DNA of 62,593 nt, taken from assembly GCA_029378245.1 (NCBI GenBank), contig JARKIF010000181.1, positions 1 through 62,593 of the forward strand, given 5' to 3'. Of the stretch, positions 1-12,142 are shown piece after piece. The translations under genes and the position numbers were made by a program. The first letter of the stretch is position 1, and every line of letters begins with the position of its first letter. The notes under the pieces are model-generated. The model was not told the DNA's origin, did no database searches, and saw only the letters and a program-made list of their open reading frames with translations. The DNA is from Roridomyces roridus. Taxonomy: Eukaryota > Basidiomycota > Agaricomycetes > Agaricales > Mycenaceae.

Positions 1-1510
1 AGATGTCCAATATGCTCCAAACACATTTACTAATATACATATAGAAATTTTTTTCGAGCCCTCTCGGCCCCCCCCCCCCCCCCCCCCCCCCCCTCCCCCG
101 GTACGAAATTTCGATCCCGGTACCCCCTTGCATGCCAGGCTTGCCTGAGACATTTTTTTTCCGTATTGAAAACTGCTCAGAACTAACTCTATCTTTGTTC
201 CAATCCAACTTTGCTGATTTTCTTAAAACCACTGCCTGCAGGTCTATGGAGTGACGATCCGGGCTTATATTGGCGGACTAAATCAAGTTTATGGATGTTT
301 AAAGTCTTCCTGAATATTTTCAGATTTTTCCCTTCACCAGCTGGAAGCCTGCGCGTCCTCGAATGTGTCGTTTCCCCTCGCATCAGAGCTGCTGAAACAC
401 AGTGATCTCGCTGCGATCAAAGTTGTCCTGGCTGGCTCCTGTAAAGAAGGATGGCTGCGCGACATCCTCTAGGTCTCTAGTAACTGCCTTGGACTTGGAA
501 GGTGCTTCATGTCGAATATTGCAGCTTTTATCGCGCACAGGGTGCATTTAGGGCTCACATCACATTACGTGATAGTGCTGACATGGTGCAGATTTCGACC
601 TGAATCGACCTGTAAAACCTTCCTCATTGTAATTGTGGATGGATGGCTTGTCCTACCCATAGATCCTACCCTATACAAGCTTCGATTTGAGTCACAGAAA
701 GATCCAATGAGAAGAATATTTTTGAGGCATCTGAAATTTCAGCTGTTTTCGGCCAACTTGCAACCCCCAGAACTCGATGAATTTTTCATGGATTATTTGG
801 AACTCGGACACAAAGTTGTAGCTAGAGATATGAACTAAAAGTTTTGCCAATTAACCCCAGGGCTCTGACTTTTAGTTGTGTTGCTGGAGGGCGATTTTCA
901 AACCCCCCGATCGGCGGACTTTGAAGCAAGCCCCTTCTGACGAAGGCCTTGTTGTGTGTGTTTGGTTCGTGATCGGCCTGATGTCGGAACGGGGCTTGTA
1001 CCGAACCTATATCCTCAACAATCTTCAGACGCGTAGACCAGCCGAGGAATGCGCAAATGTCAACTGCATTTCAAGAGACCGTAACTTGGACCCGGCTTGG
1101 CACTGAGCGAGATACTCGGGGCAATACCCTCAGTGTTAAAGTGACTGAAGCTCAGCGTCGGCAAAGCGAAGTCCGACTCCTCTTCGCATCGAATACAGAT
1201 ATTCTGAAGAGAATTTGAGTATGTCATTGGATGCAGAACTGCGGTTCACTGAGTCCCTGTATGTGGGCGTGCGGCTTGCGATTCGAATTTCGGCGGGGGA
1301 AAGCGATTCTGGCGTTGACAGTTCCGAATCTTTGGGAGGCACAGTCGAAGATACAGCCGTTTCAGTGCAGATGGACGGAAACACCCCAGAATGTGGAGCA
1401 GGACTTGAGCAGGACAGTGGACATGCCTCTCATGGACATGTGATGCCTGGAACAAGAGCAATCACTGGTGGCTGTGCCTCGACCGCGTTTTCTCAAAGGG
1501 CACCGCGACC
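1..1510. other. No supported gene; low-complexity leader
   Basis: I see no convincing coding signal here. Short open frames exist on both strands but none shows a recognisable domain or a consistent intron pattern. A long C homopolymer sits near the left end. The last few hundred bases probably contain the 5' region of the Tof1 gene that follows, and a frame open from 1215 runs into that gene, so an upstream start cannot be excluded. Confidence 0.6.
68..93. repeat. Poly-C tract of 26 bases
   Basis: An uninterrupted run of 26 C is followed by one T and five more C. Its length is likely to be miscounted in any assembly. No nearby gene explains it. Confidence 0.95.
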
Positions 1511-4500
1511 ATGTCCGACTCCCGAGTACAGCAGCGACGAGCCGCAGGACGTGCCTCGCGATCCTACAACCCTCAAACCCCTCAACCCTCGCCGACTGCT
1601 CTTTGAACCCGTCATTGGCCGCGTCGTAGACGCTCTCGGCGGATATGAAGCTGGCACGTACCGCATGGGCGACGAGCCAATGGTTGTCTCAAAGACTTGA
1701 AGAAGCTGTGGAGGAAGGACGATACCGGACGACGAACGAACAGTGGCGCGTATTTTCTGGGAGAAACGCGTACTATCCAACGATTTAATCCCAATACTCC
1801 TCTTGACGGCTGGGGCAGGCCAAGTCGAGGACAACCGCGCCATCTCGTGTGCCGACCTCATTTCAGCCATGACGTGGCCCATTGACATGGTGGAGGAGCT
1901 GGTCAGAGCTCGACCCAGGCGAACGCGCCGATTTCACGCAGCTACACCAAGCCCACCAACATTACAAGGCTGCCATCCTCCAGCCCCAATCATGTCCTCC
2001 CTCTTCAGTCTGCTACTCCCCCCTCTCGCCAAATCCCCCCGAGAGCGAAGCCTTCGCGACAATCAGGTCGCTGCCCTCGTTTTGCATATCGTGCGGAACC
2101 TGGCTGCCATCCGTGATCCAGAGGGGCTGCAATCCCGCCTCTTGCGTGCCCTCCAGGAGACGCACATCATCGACCTACTCCTCACGGCTGCCGCCAATGC
2201 CGATGCCGATCCACTTCTCGCTGGCTGGAACACGCTGGTTTTGGAGATTTTCTTTCTATTGTTTCGGGGCACGCCACCCAAGGCTCTGATAGAACAACCC
2301 AAGGTGCGTCTCATTCTAACGAATATAACGGTTTCTCATAAAGGCTAGGTCGCTCTCCAACGTCTCCTAGCAGCCGAGGCCCGTGCCGCCCCTGCCCCAA
2401 CAAGCCGTCACTCTCGTTTTGGAACGACCATCGTAGTCTCTTCAAAGACCTCAGCCGCCGCTTCTGCTGCCACTGCTTCAGCTACCAGCAGCCGAGACCA
2501 AGGACCCTCTGCCAGAGCCTTGGTACACAGCACTGCTCCCACCCCCTTCCTCCTCGACGCGGGCAAGCGCCCTGTGCGTGCGCGCGCTGCCAACGCTACC
2601 GAGGCTGCACTTGCAGACAATCTCAGCCCAGAGGCACGCGACGTTTTGCGTCAACTCGCTCGCTCGTTCCTCAAGGACGGCGTATTCAATCCCTTCCTAA
2701 CTGGGTTGCTGAAGGATATCCGGATGGAGCGCTCGTGGGCTACGGGTGACCGGGTGGGGATGTGGGTCCTTGCAGTCGTGCGTTGGGTGGCGGCGTTCTT
2801 CCTGGTCGATGGGACGGCCGATGAGGGGAAGAAACGCGAGTTTGGGCATGTGGGCGCTGCAGTGGAGAGTGGCTTTGTTTCGTGGGTACTGAGGCGGATG
2901 CACGATGCATCGGAGGAGAAGGTGCGTTTCTACTCTGCAGTCTCTTCCTTTCTTGATGTGGCTACAGCCGAAAGGATGGGCGACGTTGTATGCGGGCATG
3001 GGCTGCCTGACGCAGGTCCTCCTTCTCTTGGATGCCATTTCCGCATCTGCCACTGGAGACGATGATACGGATGCAGATGCTGCCAGAACGCTCACGACAC
3101 AGTTGATCTATGCTGGCGCACCTCTTGACTTGGCGCTCGAATGTCTCCGCGCCACATCGGTTATATCAGCTGCGGGGCGCGGGCCGGCTTTCCTCGATGC
3201 AGCAGTCCACTTTGCCTATGCCCTTGTACGCATGCTGGAGCGTGGTGGCGAGGGGACCTATGTCCGGCGGGCAAAGAAGCAAAAGAAGAAGGGCGGGGAA
3301 GATGATGCTCCAGACGATGCTGAGGAGGAGCGGAGGAGGAAGCAGGCAGAGAAGGAGACGACGTTCTCTCTGGAGGCGTTTGAGATGGTACGGTCTTTCT
3401 TTGCATATAATCGCTGCTAACGCCATCTAGAAATTCGCTAGTGCTGAGATCACACATGCCCTGCTGCTACAGCTCGCACGCTTCAAAGAGCTCGAGACAG
3501 ACTCTGAGGCGCTCCGGCGTGTCGTCAGCTTACTTCATCGAGTGGCCGTCCGTGCCAAGGCAGAGGGCTTATTCTTCAATGTACGCAAAAAAAAGTACTT
3601 TGTCGGCACTGGCTAACCTACGTCCAGGTATCGACACTATATCTCTTTCAGACGATCTTGGCCGCGCAAAAGACGTTCCCGCGGGACCAGCCGCATCGCG
3701 ACCTTGTTGCTCTAGTGACGTTTGTGCTCAGACGCTTTTCAAGGCGTTGCAGGAGGAACCGTTCTTGGCTGTCGAGGTGCGTTATAGCCTCCTATCGTCC
3801 GTTTCTACTGGCCGTCGGGCACTCGCGATTTGCGAATTTTTATGCTCACGTCTGCTGGGTTTCGCTTTTGCCTCTGCCTTTGCATGCATGCGTTCAAGGG
3901 ATGCTAAACTGACTGACTGACTGTTATCTATCTCTAGGCGTTCTTTCCGAAGAACCGGGGTCACTGGAAGGCGTTCTCGAGCTGGGAGCCGCCGGAGAAG
4001 GAAAAGGGGGTGCGGGCGCTGCGTGCGGAGGAAAAGGCTGCGCAGACCGAGGTCCAGGTCAAGCGGGGGTATTCTTGGAGCGAGCAGCTGGGTATTGTTG
4101 TCAAGGCGCTCGTTGACGCGGACCAGTTGGATCTCGTGAATTGGACGATAGACGTGAGTAACGCTCGTGATGCCCGCCCGCCCGAAGATGCCGGATACTA
4201 ACATCCATGACTGTAGATCCTCGGTACAGTGATACGGCAGTGGGAGCTGATCGCCAACGAGGCCATCGAGGCGGGGAAAGCCGATGCAGGTGGTGATGCT
4301 GCCCCCGAGGATGACGAGGAAGATGAGGACGTTCTGGCGAAGAGAATGGCGGAGAAGCTCGATACACCGTCGAGCGAGATGCGCGAGAAGATGGTTGATT
4401 ACCGTTGAGTCGTTTTCGCTGGCAGGGGGGTATTCTCTCGAGTCTGATTCCCCACAGGAATCCCCTATACGAGTGACCGAGAGGCCGATGCCGCCTCGAA

Positions 4501-5523
4501 GAATCCTCAGCTCAAACTTCTCTTCCGGCTCGCCAAGTTTATCCTCCTGCCTGAAGGTCTGTTCTGTCTATTATGCTGGTTAATACAACGCTGACTCTAC
4601 TCTAATTAATAACGCGTAGGACCGGATGGATCGGAGCCCGAGTGGTGTGTCGGTGCGGACGTCCCGCCAGCTGATCTTGAGCGCACCCGGAAGGTTATCA
4701 AGCAGTTCCTGGTCACGCCAATTAACCTCGAGGGCAAGAAGGCGACTGAGCTTCTGACAAAGACGCGTCGGTCGCGTCGGGCGCGTTCGCCGTCGCTGTC
4801 GTCCGAGTCTGGTGGGGAATTCAGTGATAATGGGAGTGGTGGGGAGGCTGGCGATGGGTCGGGGAAGCACAAGAAGAAGAAGAAGAAGAAGGGCGGGGAG
4901 GAGGAGGGGAGGAGGGAGCGCGCCAAGAAGAAGGAGCTGGAGTACAAGTCGGCGCAGTTCATTGAGGACAGCGACGAGGAGTACGGGGATATTGACGCGT
5001 TCTTGGAGAAGGAGAAGGAGATGCGGGAGAGGATTTTGCGGACTGCAGAAGAGGCGGGAAGGAGTGCGCCGATGAAGGCGACGGGCACGAAGAAACGGAA
5101 GAAGAAGGACGCGCCTGTGGGCGAGGGCAAGCGGAAGAAGAAACAGCGTAAAGCGGACGACGAGGACGAGGATGTCTTGGCTCGCGACCCGTCGAGGAGG
5201 AGGATCCTACCCCTCCTTCACGACCCCGCCCCAAGCCTCGTTTCAAAGGCGGCAGGCGATCATCGCCAGAAACAGCACCCGAGACGGAGGATGCTGTCGC
5301 CGATTCTCCTCCTCAACGCCCAAGACCCAAGCCTCGTTTCAAAGGCAAAGTCGCGCAGGTGACGCCAGAGACAGGCACATTGGCTCAAATGGACGTGGAC
5401 GAGGATGCCGCCGCTACGGTGTCCGCGGGGGTGCCCGAGGCGGGGAGCTCGGACGAGGAAACGATGAGGGGTTTAAGTCGGCGCAGGACAAATCGACTGG
5501 TCGTGTCAGACGACGAAGACTGA
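1511..5523 (+). CDS. Tof1/Swi1/Timeless fork-protection protein
   Basis: Topoisomerase 1-associated factor 1 family: with its partner Csm3 it stabilises stalled replication forks and supports the S-phase checkpoint in the nucleus. The N-terminal Timeless domain is visible (VVDALGGYE, then KKLWRKDD, ARIFWEKRVLSNDLIPILL, FTQLHQAHQHYKAAILQP, PLAKSPRERSLRDNQ). An acidic and lysine-rich tail ends in LVVSDDED. Exons after the first are 2349-2921, 2968-3387, 3431-3580, 3628-3776, 3938-4153, 4217-4403, 4458-4556 and 4620-5523, with 43-63 base GT..AG introns and one of 161. The frame must shift at about 1677-1681, 1727, 1902-1905, 1990-1991, 3736-3739 (a T run giving RRFFKALQEE if lengthened) and 5183-5190. 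The start is uncertain: the ATG at 1511 also needs a shift near 1600. Family identity is firm; the shifts look like consensus errors because the paired ones cancel. Confidence 0.9.
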
Positions 5524-7001
5524 CACCTCCGAGTGGATCTAGACTTTGATATCTGGGGTGGTAACCAAGGGATGGTCCTCCCCAGCTGGACGACTGGCTG
5601 GGACCTACTTTACTTATCAGCAGCGAAGACCCTGTGTTGCATGTGCGGAAGAACTTGATTTTGTTTTTTTTTCCCCGTCCTTTTCGAATCTTCCACTGAA
5701 CTTTTTTTTCTTGGAGGGCGGCGACCCAGGCCAAAGCCGAGTTTGGATTGGCTGCCGTGCCCCTTGATACACACTGGAGCTCGGCGCACACCGCCCTGAC
5801 TTCCGTGCTCCTCCGCCCGTCCGTTGGCCTGGACCTTGCAATGCGTTCAAGCTCGGACCGGTCGACGGCCATGATGCTCCGATATGAGCCCTTTTTTGTG
5901 GGGCGACATGTCAAGCAAAATTGGCCGCGATGCACAAAGACGCTCGTCTGTGGTGGGCTTACTGTGGCCGATTCGGGCCTTCCTTTTGGGCTCTGTGCTG
6001 TCTCTGACTGGTAAAGTTTTGAGTCGAGGGAACCGTATCGGTCGGAGACGTTGCGTTGCCGAACAGGCGAGGCGAGGCGTATATGCGAGCACGCCGGCGG
6101 CAGGAGGGTCTGAGAATAAATGCAATCATATCAACGGGCCACCTATTTTGAAAGACGTGCAGGGTGTGTGCGTGGGTTCATGCGCTCCTGTCTGTCTTGG
6201 GAATTAATGGGAAATGCAGGAGAGAGGCTGGTTGCCAGGTGCCCCTTGTTAGTTGTTGTCCCTTGTTCATTCTGTCAGAAAGGCACGGCGACGAGGATGA
6301 TGACGAATGGCGACGACGACGACAAGGCCCGCCCTCACACCGCCGACGTGCGAGGAAATGAAGGTGCAGATTACAATTTTTGTCTGGTCTGGAGGAAAGC
6401 ATATGTGCCCAGTTGGGAGATCCCGAACGGGGCGGGGGGTTATGTAAAGGGGCGAATTTGCTTCCGTCTGTGGAGATACTCTGTTGCTATTTTCGCACTC
6501 CGCGGCAGCTTGGGTACCGCAGGATGTGCCGTAATTCCAAGAAGTGTGGGTTGATGAAACATGGGAGAAGGTCTGGGACGATTGGACCTCGGGGAGAGGC
6601 TGTACTGAAAAGGCAAGGGTCGGACGCCACTAGCCCGTTTAGATTGTCAGGAAGGCACACGCGGGTTTGGAAAGGCTCCAAACATTGATCGGCGACCTCA
6701 TATGGGAGAAAGAAAAAAAAGAGTCCGGTGGGCAGCGTCGGTGGAGGAGCAGTATAGAAGGGAAGGGGGGCTGTCTCTGGGCTCAAACTAGCTCAAATGA
6801 AGTCTAGAAACGGGCGCAGATTTTCTTCCAAATGGATTCATCGCTTGTTCTCACAAGGGCTCGTCGCTTGATGGCTGCGACAACATAAAGCAACAAAAAA
6901 GTGGACGTCTGCTCCTCCTCCGATTCCTTATAATACTCTTTCCACCCTCCAACCACATCCCACTGCCTCTCCCCAACTTACGTTAAAACTTACTATCCTT
7001 G
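5524..7001. other. Intergenic, 3' of Tof1 and promoter of bZIP gene
   Basis: No gene was recognised in this stretch. It contains pyrimidine tracts and, about 75 bases before the next ATG, the motif CCTTATAATACTC followed by a CT-rich stretch. That arrangement is compatible with a fungal core promoter for the bZIP gene. Confidence 0.5.
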
Positions 7002-8136
7002 ATGTCCTCTGTAAGCGGTCATACGGCACCTGCAGAACGCCCCGAGCGCAGCCGTAACGCCAAGGCACAAGCGAGGCATCGCGCAAAGCGAAAGGCCTAC
7101 ATCGAGCAGGTGCGTCGGTCGTCCAGCACGTCTTGCAGCGCGTCTGACGCGGTATACAGCTCGAACAGACCGTGACCAAGCTCCAGACGGCCCTTGGCTT
7201 CACCCCAGAGCAAGTCGCGGCTCTTCCACCTCCCCTTGCCAAAATCCGCGAGCTCGAGCAGGAAAACGCCCGTCTCAGCAAGGAGAATGAGGACCTCCAT
7301 CGCATGCTGTCGGAGAGCAATGGAGGAAGACCTCTACCGCTCGACCTTGGCCGGCGGAGCTCGCTGACGTCGTTTGGGAACGATTCGCGGTGCGGGGACC
7401 GCGAAACCTACAACAAGAGGCGGAAAATGGACTCCATCGACGACGTTTACATTGTGAGTCGCGTTTTTTTCTCGGTCGCATATGGTGCCTTGATGGATTC
7501 CGCAGCAGAGCCCGCCCGGCTCGTCCCACAACGACAATCTTGGGCGGCCACCGCCTTTGACCATTCCCTCCCAGTCAGCATTGCCTCACCACTATCCTGC
7601 CTCTGCCCACCCGTCAAACCATTCCAGCTCCAGCCACACAGGCCCCACGTCGTCGTCCATGTTTGGCCTTAACCCGCCGCCTGCGCCCTTCCAAATCCCC
7701 AACACCCCGTCGGGGTCGAGCTCGACGTCGAGCCCACCGTTTTCGGCGAGTCTTTTTCCCTCATAGGCGTACGCGCTGCGAGACCTACTCTGGATCCTAG
7801 TGACCATCCGCTCCATTTAGCCCGCCCAAATGCACTCGTCCAACTCGCCCGTCAGTCACCGGCCTTCATTAAGCGGTCTTTCAAGTTACTCTCAAAGCGG
7901 CAGCCAGTACCAGCCAGTAAAAGCCGAGGACGAATACGTGAGTGTCCGTGAGCCACTTGTGCGCCAGAGTCTGATCACCGTGCGCTCGCTAGTCGTCCAA
8001 CCACCACCAGTCGAATCATCATTCCTCTTCGCACTCGAGCCACGGATACACCCTCCCGCCCTTCTCGCAGACGATGCCGGAGCACGTGGACAACTGGCAC
8101 GGATACTCGTCTGAACGAGCCCCATTACATCGCTAG
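7002..8136 (+). CDS. bZIP transcription factor
   Basis: Nuclear DNA-binding regulator. The basic region reads RNAKAQARHRAKRKAYIEQ and runs straight into a leucine-zipper-like helix (LEQTVTKLQTALG, then IRELEQENARLSKENEDLH). A serine, proline and histidine-rich tail follows, as in many basidiomycete bZIPs. Exons are 7002-7109, 7160-7453, 7506 to about 7771, 7821-7937 and 7993-8136. The introns are 50-55 bases and fall at phase 0. The third exon meets a TAG after SASLFPS. Adding one T to the TTTTT at about 7751-7755 opens the frame exactly into a consensus GTACGC donor, so a homopolymer undercall is more likely than an early stop. The tail ends GYSSERAPLHR. The start follows a TATA-like promoter and is the first ATG in frame. 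The target genes are unknown. Confidence 0.82.
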
Positions 8137-8810
8137 ACTTGGCTCTTTTTACGTTTATTTCGGTAGACTTGCCCCGTCCCCAAAACCCAAATACGCTCTG
8201 AAATTGTGTACACATCCATATCTGCACCTGCTTTCATCGCTGCTCTCTCTTTCTCTCGTCCTAATTCCTTTCATTTATGCATACATACCATACGATTATT
8301 TTGCCCGCCCCTGGTCTGGCGGACCCACCCACCGTAGATGAGAAGTTTGTTTAGCTGATAGAAGCCGTTTGCAGTACACTGCAGGTTGCCGATCTTACGC
8401 GACGGGTTACGAGCTTTTTACGAGACGCGGTGCGAACGGTATGCCGGCATGAAAGGAATTGCCGTTGACGCGACGACGCGTCTCAAAAGAAACGCGTAGA
8501 AAGAACAGAGCTGTTTGGTCAAAGAACGGCGATATGGATAAACGGACGGGCGTGCGTGCATTGTTCCAAGTTCCGTGTGGCGCTCAAGGGTTCTTTGTTC
8601 AAGAAAATAGGTCAAGAGAGTCGTGCCCCCAGTGGCAACAGCATCTGCATCTTGTCCTTCTTCTTCTGCTTCTTCTCTGCTATTCCTGACACCCGTCTGA
8701 TTGAATCTGCAACTCAATTTCACCTGTTGTGCGGCATCCCCGACCGAATCTGTGGACGAGAATATTACAAGCGATGCATTCCCGGCGTCCAATAATTAAT
8801 CATCGCGGAA
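8137..8810. other. Intergenic
   Basis: 3' flank of the bZIP gene and 5' flank of the transaldolase-like gene. I see no conserved open frame or repeat here. Confidence 0.5.
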
Positions 8811-10561
8811 ATGGACGTGGAAATGGATGCAGTGGCCGCGGGGAAGAAGAAGGATACGAAAAGGAAAAGGCGACCAAGTCAAATTCAACTGCGAGTACCA
8901 GCAAGTCGCAGGACCAACCAAAGCAACAACGAGCCGCGATTTTGGCGGACACGCTTGATTATGCTGGTGCGCAGCCACTCTTTTCTTTTATATTGGCATT
9001 ATTCAATTGAATTGCGCGTCTAGCTGTGTCGATGTATAATCAAGATGTTCGGGGCGCGGTGATGACCCCCGCCAGTCTTTTGACCGCGCTCGAAGACCCG
9101 AAAGACGAGTCGGTGTTTTATCATCTGTGGGTGGCGGCGCGTCAAGCTGTGGAAGAAGGTTGCAGGTCAGTTTGAATTGTACATTGGCGCCCGAGAAGCA
9201 AGCTCACTGGCAGGGTAGGCGGGGAGGTATGGAACTCAGGGCCATATTGCGGGACGCGATGGAGCGATTGGTGCGTGATAATACATACCTTGGGCGGGGG
9301 TCGGCTGACATTATTCCCATTCAATCCATTCGACCTTCCCAATTGGTTTCAATTTGATGCTGATAAATTCCACCCCGCCGCCGCCGATAGGTCGTCGAGG
9401 CGGGATGGGCGCTGCGCGAGCGAAGCGGAGGACGATTGATCGCGTTTGTAGACCCAAGAAGGTATGACGACGCGGGTGCCATGGCGCGCAGTGCACGGCG
9501 GTTAGTCCGACTATTCCGTTTGCGCGGGGTATCCCAAAGCGATGTCTTCATCAGCGTGCGTATCTTTGCCAGTTCTCCGTCATCCCTGCATTCTTGAAAC
9601 AAAAAGAAAATAACTGAATTGTAGATCCCTGCCACGGAGGACGGGGTTGCGGCCGCGCGGGAGCTTGCAGAGCAGGGTATCCGAACTAACCTGACCCTGG
9701 TCGCTGGGCTCATGCACGCCGCTGTCTGTGCTGAAGCGGGCGCCACGACTGTGACCATCGCCGTCGGCCCGGTCAGCGTTTTTTAAAATACTTGATCGAA
9801 AACTTACTATTCGGAAAAGCTGCTTGATGCTCATGAACGGAGGCGGGGTACAGCCTACCCAGACCTCGCACTGCACCCAGGCATAGAGATCATCCAGGCG
9901 ATCCAGGCGTACTTTGAGCTGCACAACCTCAACGCACGGCTCGTCGGACGGGATTTTCGCAAGGTGTGTGCCAGTGATCGAATCGAGATTTCTTCGGTCG
10001 GCGTCTGAATTATTCATTCATTCATTCTTCGGCTAGTTTCGTGAATTGCAAGCGTTGCCAGGGTTCGACGCCATCTGCTTAACCGAAACTCAGCTCGCCG
10101 TGCCGCGATGGCAGGCCACGGCGCGTGGAGGCAGTGCCAAGGCGCGTCACGCTGCGCGCGCCCCCGCGGCGGACATGCGTGCCAGGCAGGCCCAGCGCCC
10201 CTCCGAGTTCCTAGAACACGTGTCCGGTGCGGGGTTCATGGAATGGATGTCTGCCTCTGCACGGGAGATCCTGGCCGAGGCGATGTTTCCGGCCCTCGAG
10301 CATATGGAGATCAAGATGAATATAATCGAGCGGACGATGCAGCGAGAGGTTGCGTGGCAACTGACGCTCAGGCGGACAGTCAGCTTGCGGGAGCTCGAGG
10401 TGGGACTCGAGCAGGGCCGCACGGAGCCACAGCCAACTCCGCCGCCGGCCAATCGGGAATCTGGGCCTGAAAATGAAAAGACGACCAAGAAGGATACAGG
10501 GAGCACCAGGACGCCGCTGGGAGATCAGGACAACGTGCAGGACCCAAATGAATATTTCTGA
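8811..10561 (+). CDS. Transaldolase-family protein lacking catalytic lysine
   Basis: The fold is that of transaldolase, a class I aldolase of the pentose-phosphate pathway. Conserved blocks are SMYNQDVRG..TPASLLTALED, FVDPRRYDD, the core IPATEDGVAAARELAEQGIR followed by TNLTLVAGLMHAAVCAEAGA, then VGPLLDAHERRRG. In active enzymes the Schiff-base lysine precedes the IPAT/LAST block (..LIK-IAST). Here the exon ends ..DVFIS and the next begins IPAT, so serine stands in its place. The phosphate-binding arginine of VGRI is replaced by proline (VGPL). A coding C-terminal extension (about 150 residues after LTETQLAV) is not typical. There are about six introns. The N-terminal frame needs one extra A in AAAAGG near 8870 to join MDVEMDAVAAGKKK to the tail ATKSNSTASTSK. 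It is probably a pseudoenzyme, or an enzyme with different chemistry. Confidence 0.75.
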
Positions 10562-10835
10562 GAATTGAAATGCTGTAGAGAATTCTGATAGATGGTCAGA
10601 GTCGGTGTTAGCGGGACGAAAGAGACAGCCTCCGGTGCGTAGACGACGGCCTGGCATCTAGATTCCTTTCCCAACCTCGCCGCGTCCGTGGGTGTGAGTA
10701 GGTGTTTAGAAAAAAGCCCGTTGCGGGCCCGACGAACTCGCACGCATGCCACGACCAGTTGGCCGCGGCAATGTGGGAAAATACAGAAAAAACACTCTTC
10801 TATATTCTCTCTAGATAAGAAAGCGTCTACTGCGT

Positions 10836-11948
10836 CTAGTTGGCAGCGGCGACGACGCGAAGGTCGCCGATCGACTGTGTGACAAAATCAGGCACGATGC
10901 TCGACGCCGTGGGGCCAGAAATATCAGCCTCTGCGGTGATGCCTGGAAGACACGGATGAGCCAGGGGACGGGTTAGGGGTATATGTAGGCCTACCAGTCA
11001 GCACGAGGAGAGTAGAGAGCCCGCCGTTCTGGCCAAAGAGAATGTCGGTATTCAGGCGGTCCCCGACCATTATAGTGCGCGTGGGATCAAAGTTAATTCT
11101 GAAGCAGATGAGTGCCTGGATAGAGAGACCGAGAGGAAGAAGAAGCGTACTTGGCCTTGATGCAGTCGAGCATGGTGCTGGCAGGCTTCCCGATGCTAAT
11201 TGGATCGCGACCGAGAGCATACCGCAGGGGCGCACTGATGGCACCGGCGCCAGGGAGCAGGCCACCGCCGGCGGGGTACGTGCTGTCCTCGTTGGTGGCG
11301 AGGAAGACACAGTCGGGGTTGCGCGTCAAGTACTGGAAGGCCTTGCACAGTTTCGTGTAGTTGATCTGCATGTCGAGGCCGCAGAGGACAGCACCGACAT
11401 CGGGGTCGAGCGTAAAGTCGTCGAGCGAGAAGGGCGCCAGGGTCACGTCTGCAGGGTCGGTTCCTCCGAGGAAAGATACACCCTCTTCTGCCAGCTCTTC
11501 CTCCACTCCCTTCTGCCCAATCACATACACCTTCTTGTCCTTGGGAAGCTTCATGACCGACGACACGTAGACCGCCGCAGCATACGCAGATCCGTAGATC
11601 TCGTCCTGAAGAAATATTGGTCACACAGGAGACGAAGACGATAACAAGACACACCACATGGGCCTCGACACCGAGAGCGTCAAACTTGCCCTTGTAGCTC
11701 TTCCTGGACTTGGTCGCGTTATTGGTGACAAAGATGACCTTCTTCTCTGGGGTCGTGGATCAGGGATGGAGCCCAAGTCGAGCTCGAGGGGCCGACGTAC
11801 TGCGACTGCGGAGGAGGTCAAGAACTTGGATGGCTCCGTCGATAAGACGATCGCCGTGCCAGAGCACCCCGTCGCAGTCGAACATCCAGGTCTCATACTT
11901 GTCTAGGAGGCCTTCATAGTCGGCAGCAGAGGAGAGACGTGCGGCCAT
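10836..11948 (-). CDS. Pho13-type HAD phosphatase
   Basis: 4-nitrophenylphosphatase / phosphoglycolate phosphatase family of the haloacid dehalogenase superfamily. It likely acts as a cytosolic metabolite-repair phosphatase. Motif I is FDCDGVLWHGD with the nucleophile aspartate, motif II is VTNNAT, and motif IV is MVGDRLNTDILFG. The cap domain carries the expected CGLDMQINYTKL block. The first exon starts at the ATG at 11948 (MAARLSSAADYEGLL). Introns with GTACG/GTGTG donors interrupt the gene. The C-terminus reads SIGDLRVVAA.. and stops at 10836. Length is close to the usual 300-310 residues. It is divergently arranged with the FAD oxidoreductase gene, 194 bases apart, and converges with the transaldolase-like gene. 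Confidence 0.88.
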
Positions 11949-12142
11949 CGAGGTTGGTCGTAAGCGATTTCCGTATTCGGATCTCTAGATCTTTCTTCAC
12001 CATCGTAGACGATCGTTCTTGCTGCAAGATATTCGTCCAAAAGCTATCCAGGATGTCATGCCCATCGACGCGCTTGCGAAGAGCAACCAGATTTGATGCC
12101 GTGACTTGAGGCGTTGCCGCGAATTCGCTGTCACTTTTCACC
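11949..12142. promoter_or_regulatory. Shared bidirectional promoter
   Basis: A 194-base gap separates the start codons of the Pho13-type phosphatase (-) and the FAD oxidoreductase (+). It must hold both promoters. I cannot name a specific factor site in it. Confidence 0.55.

Noticed and set aside
1493..1888. Minus-strand frame opposite the Tof1 N-terminus
   Set aside because: GC-rich antisense frame; the plus strand has clear Timeless-domain homology.
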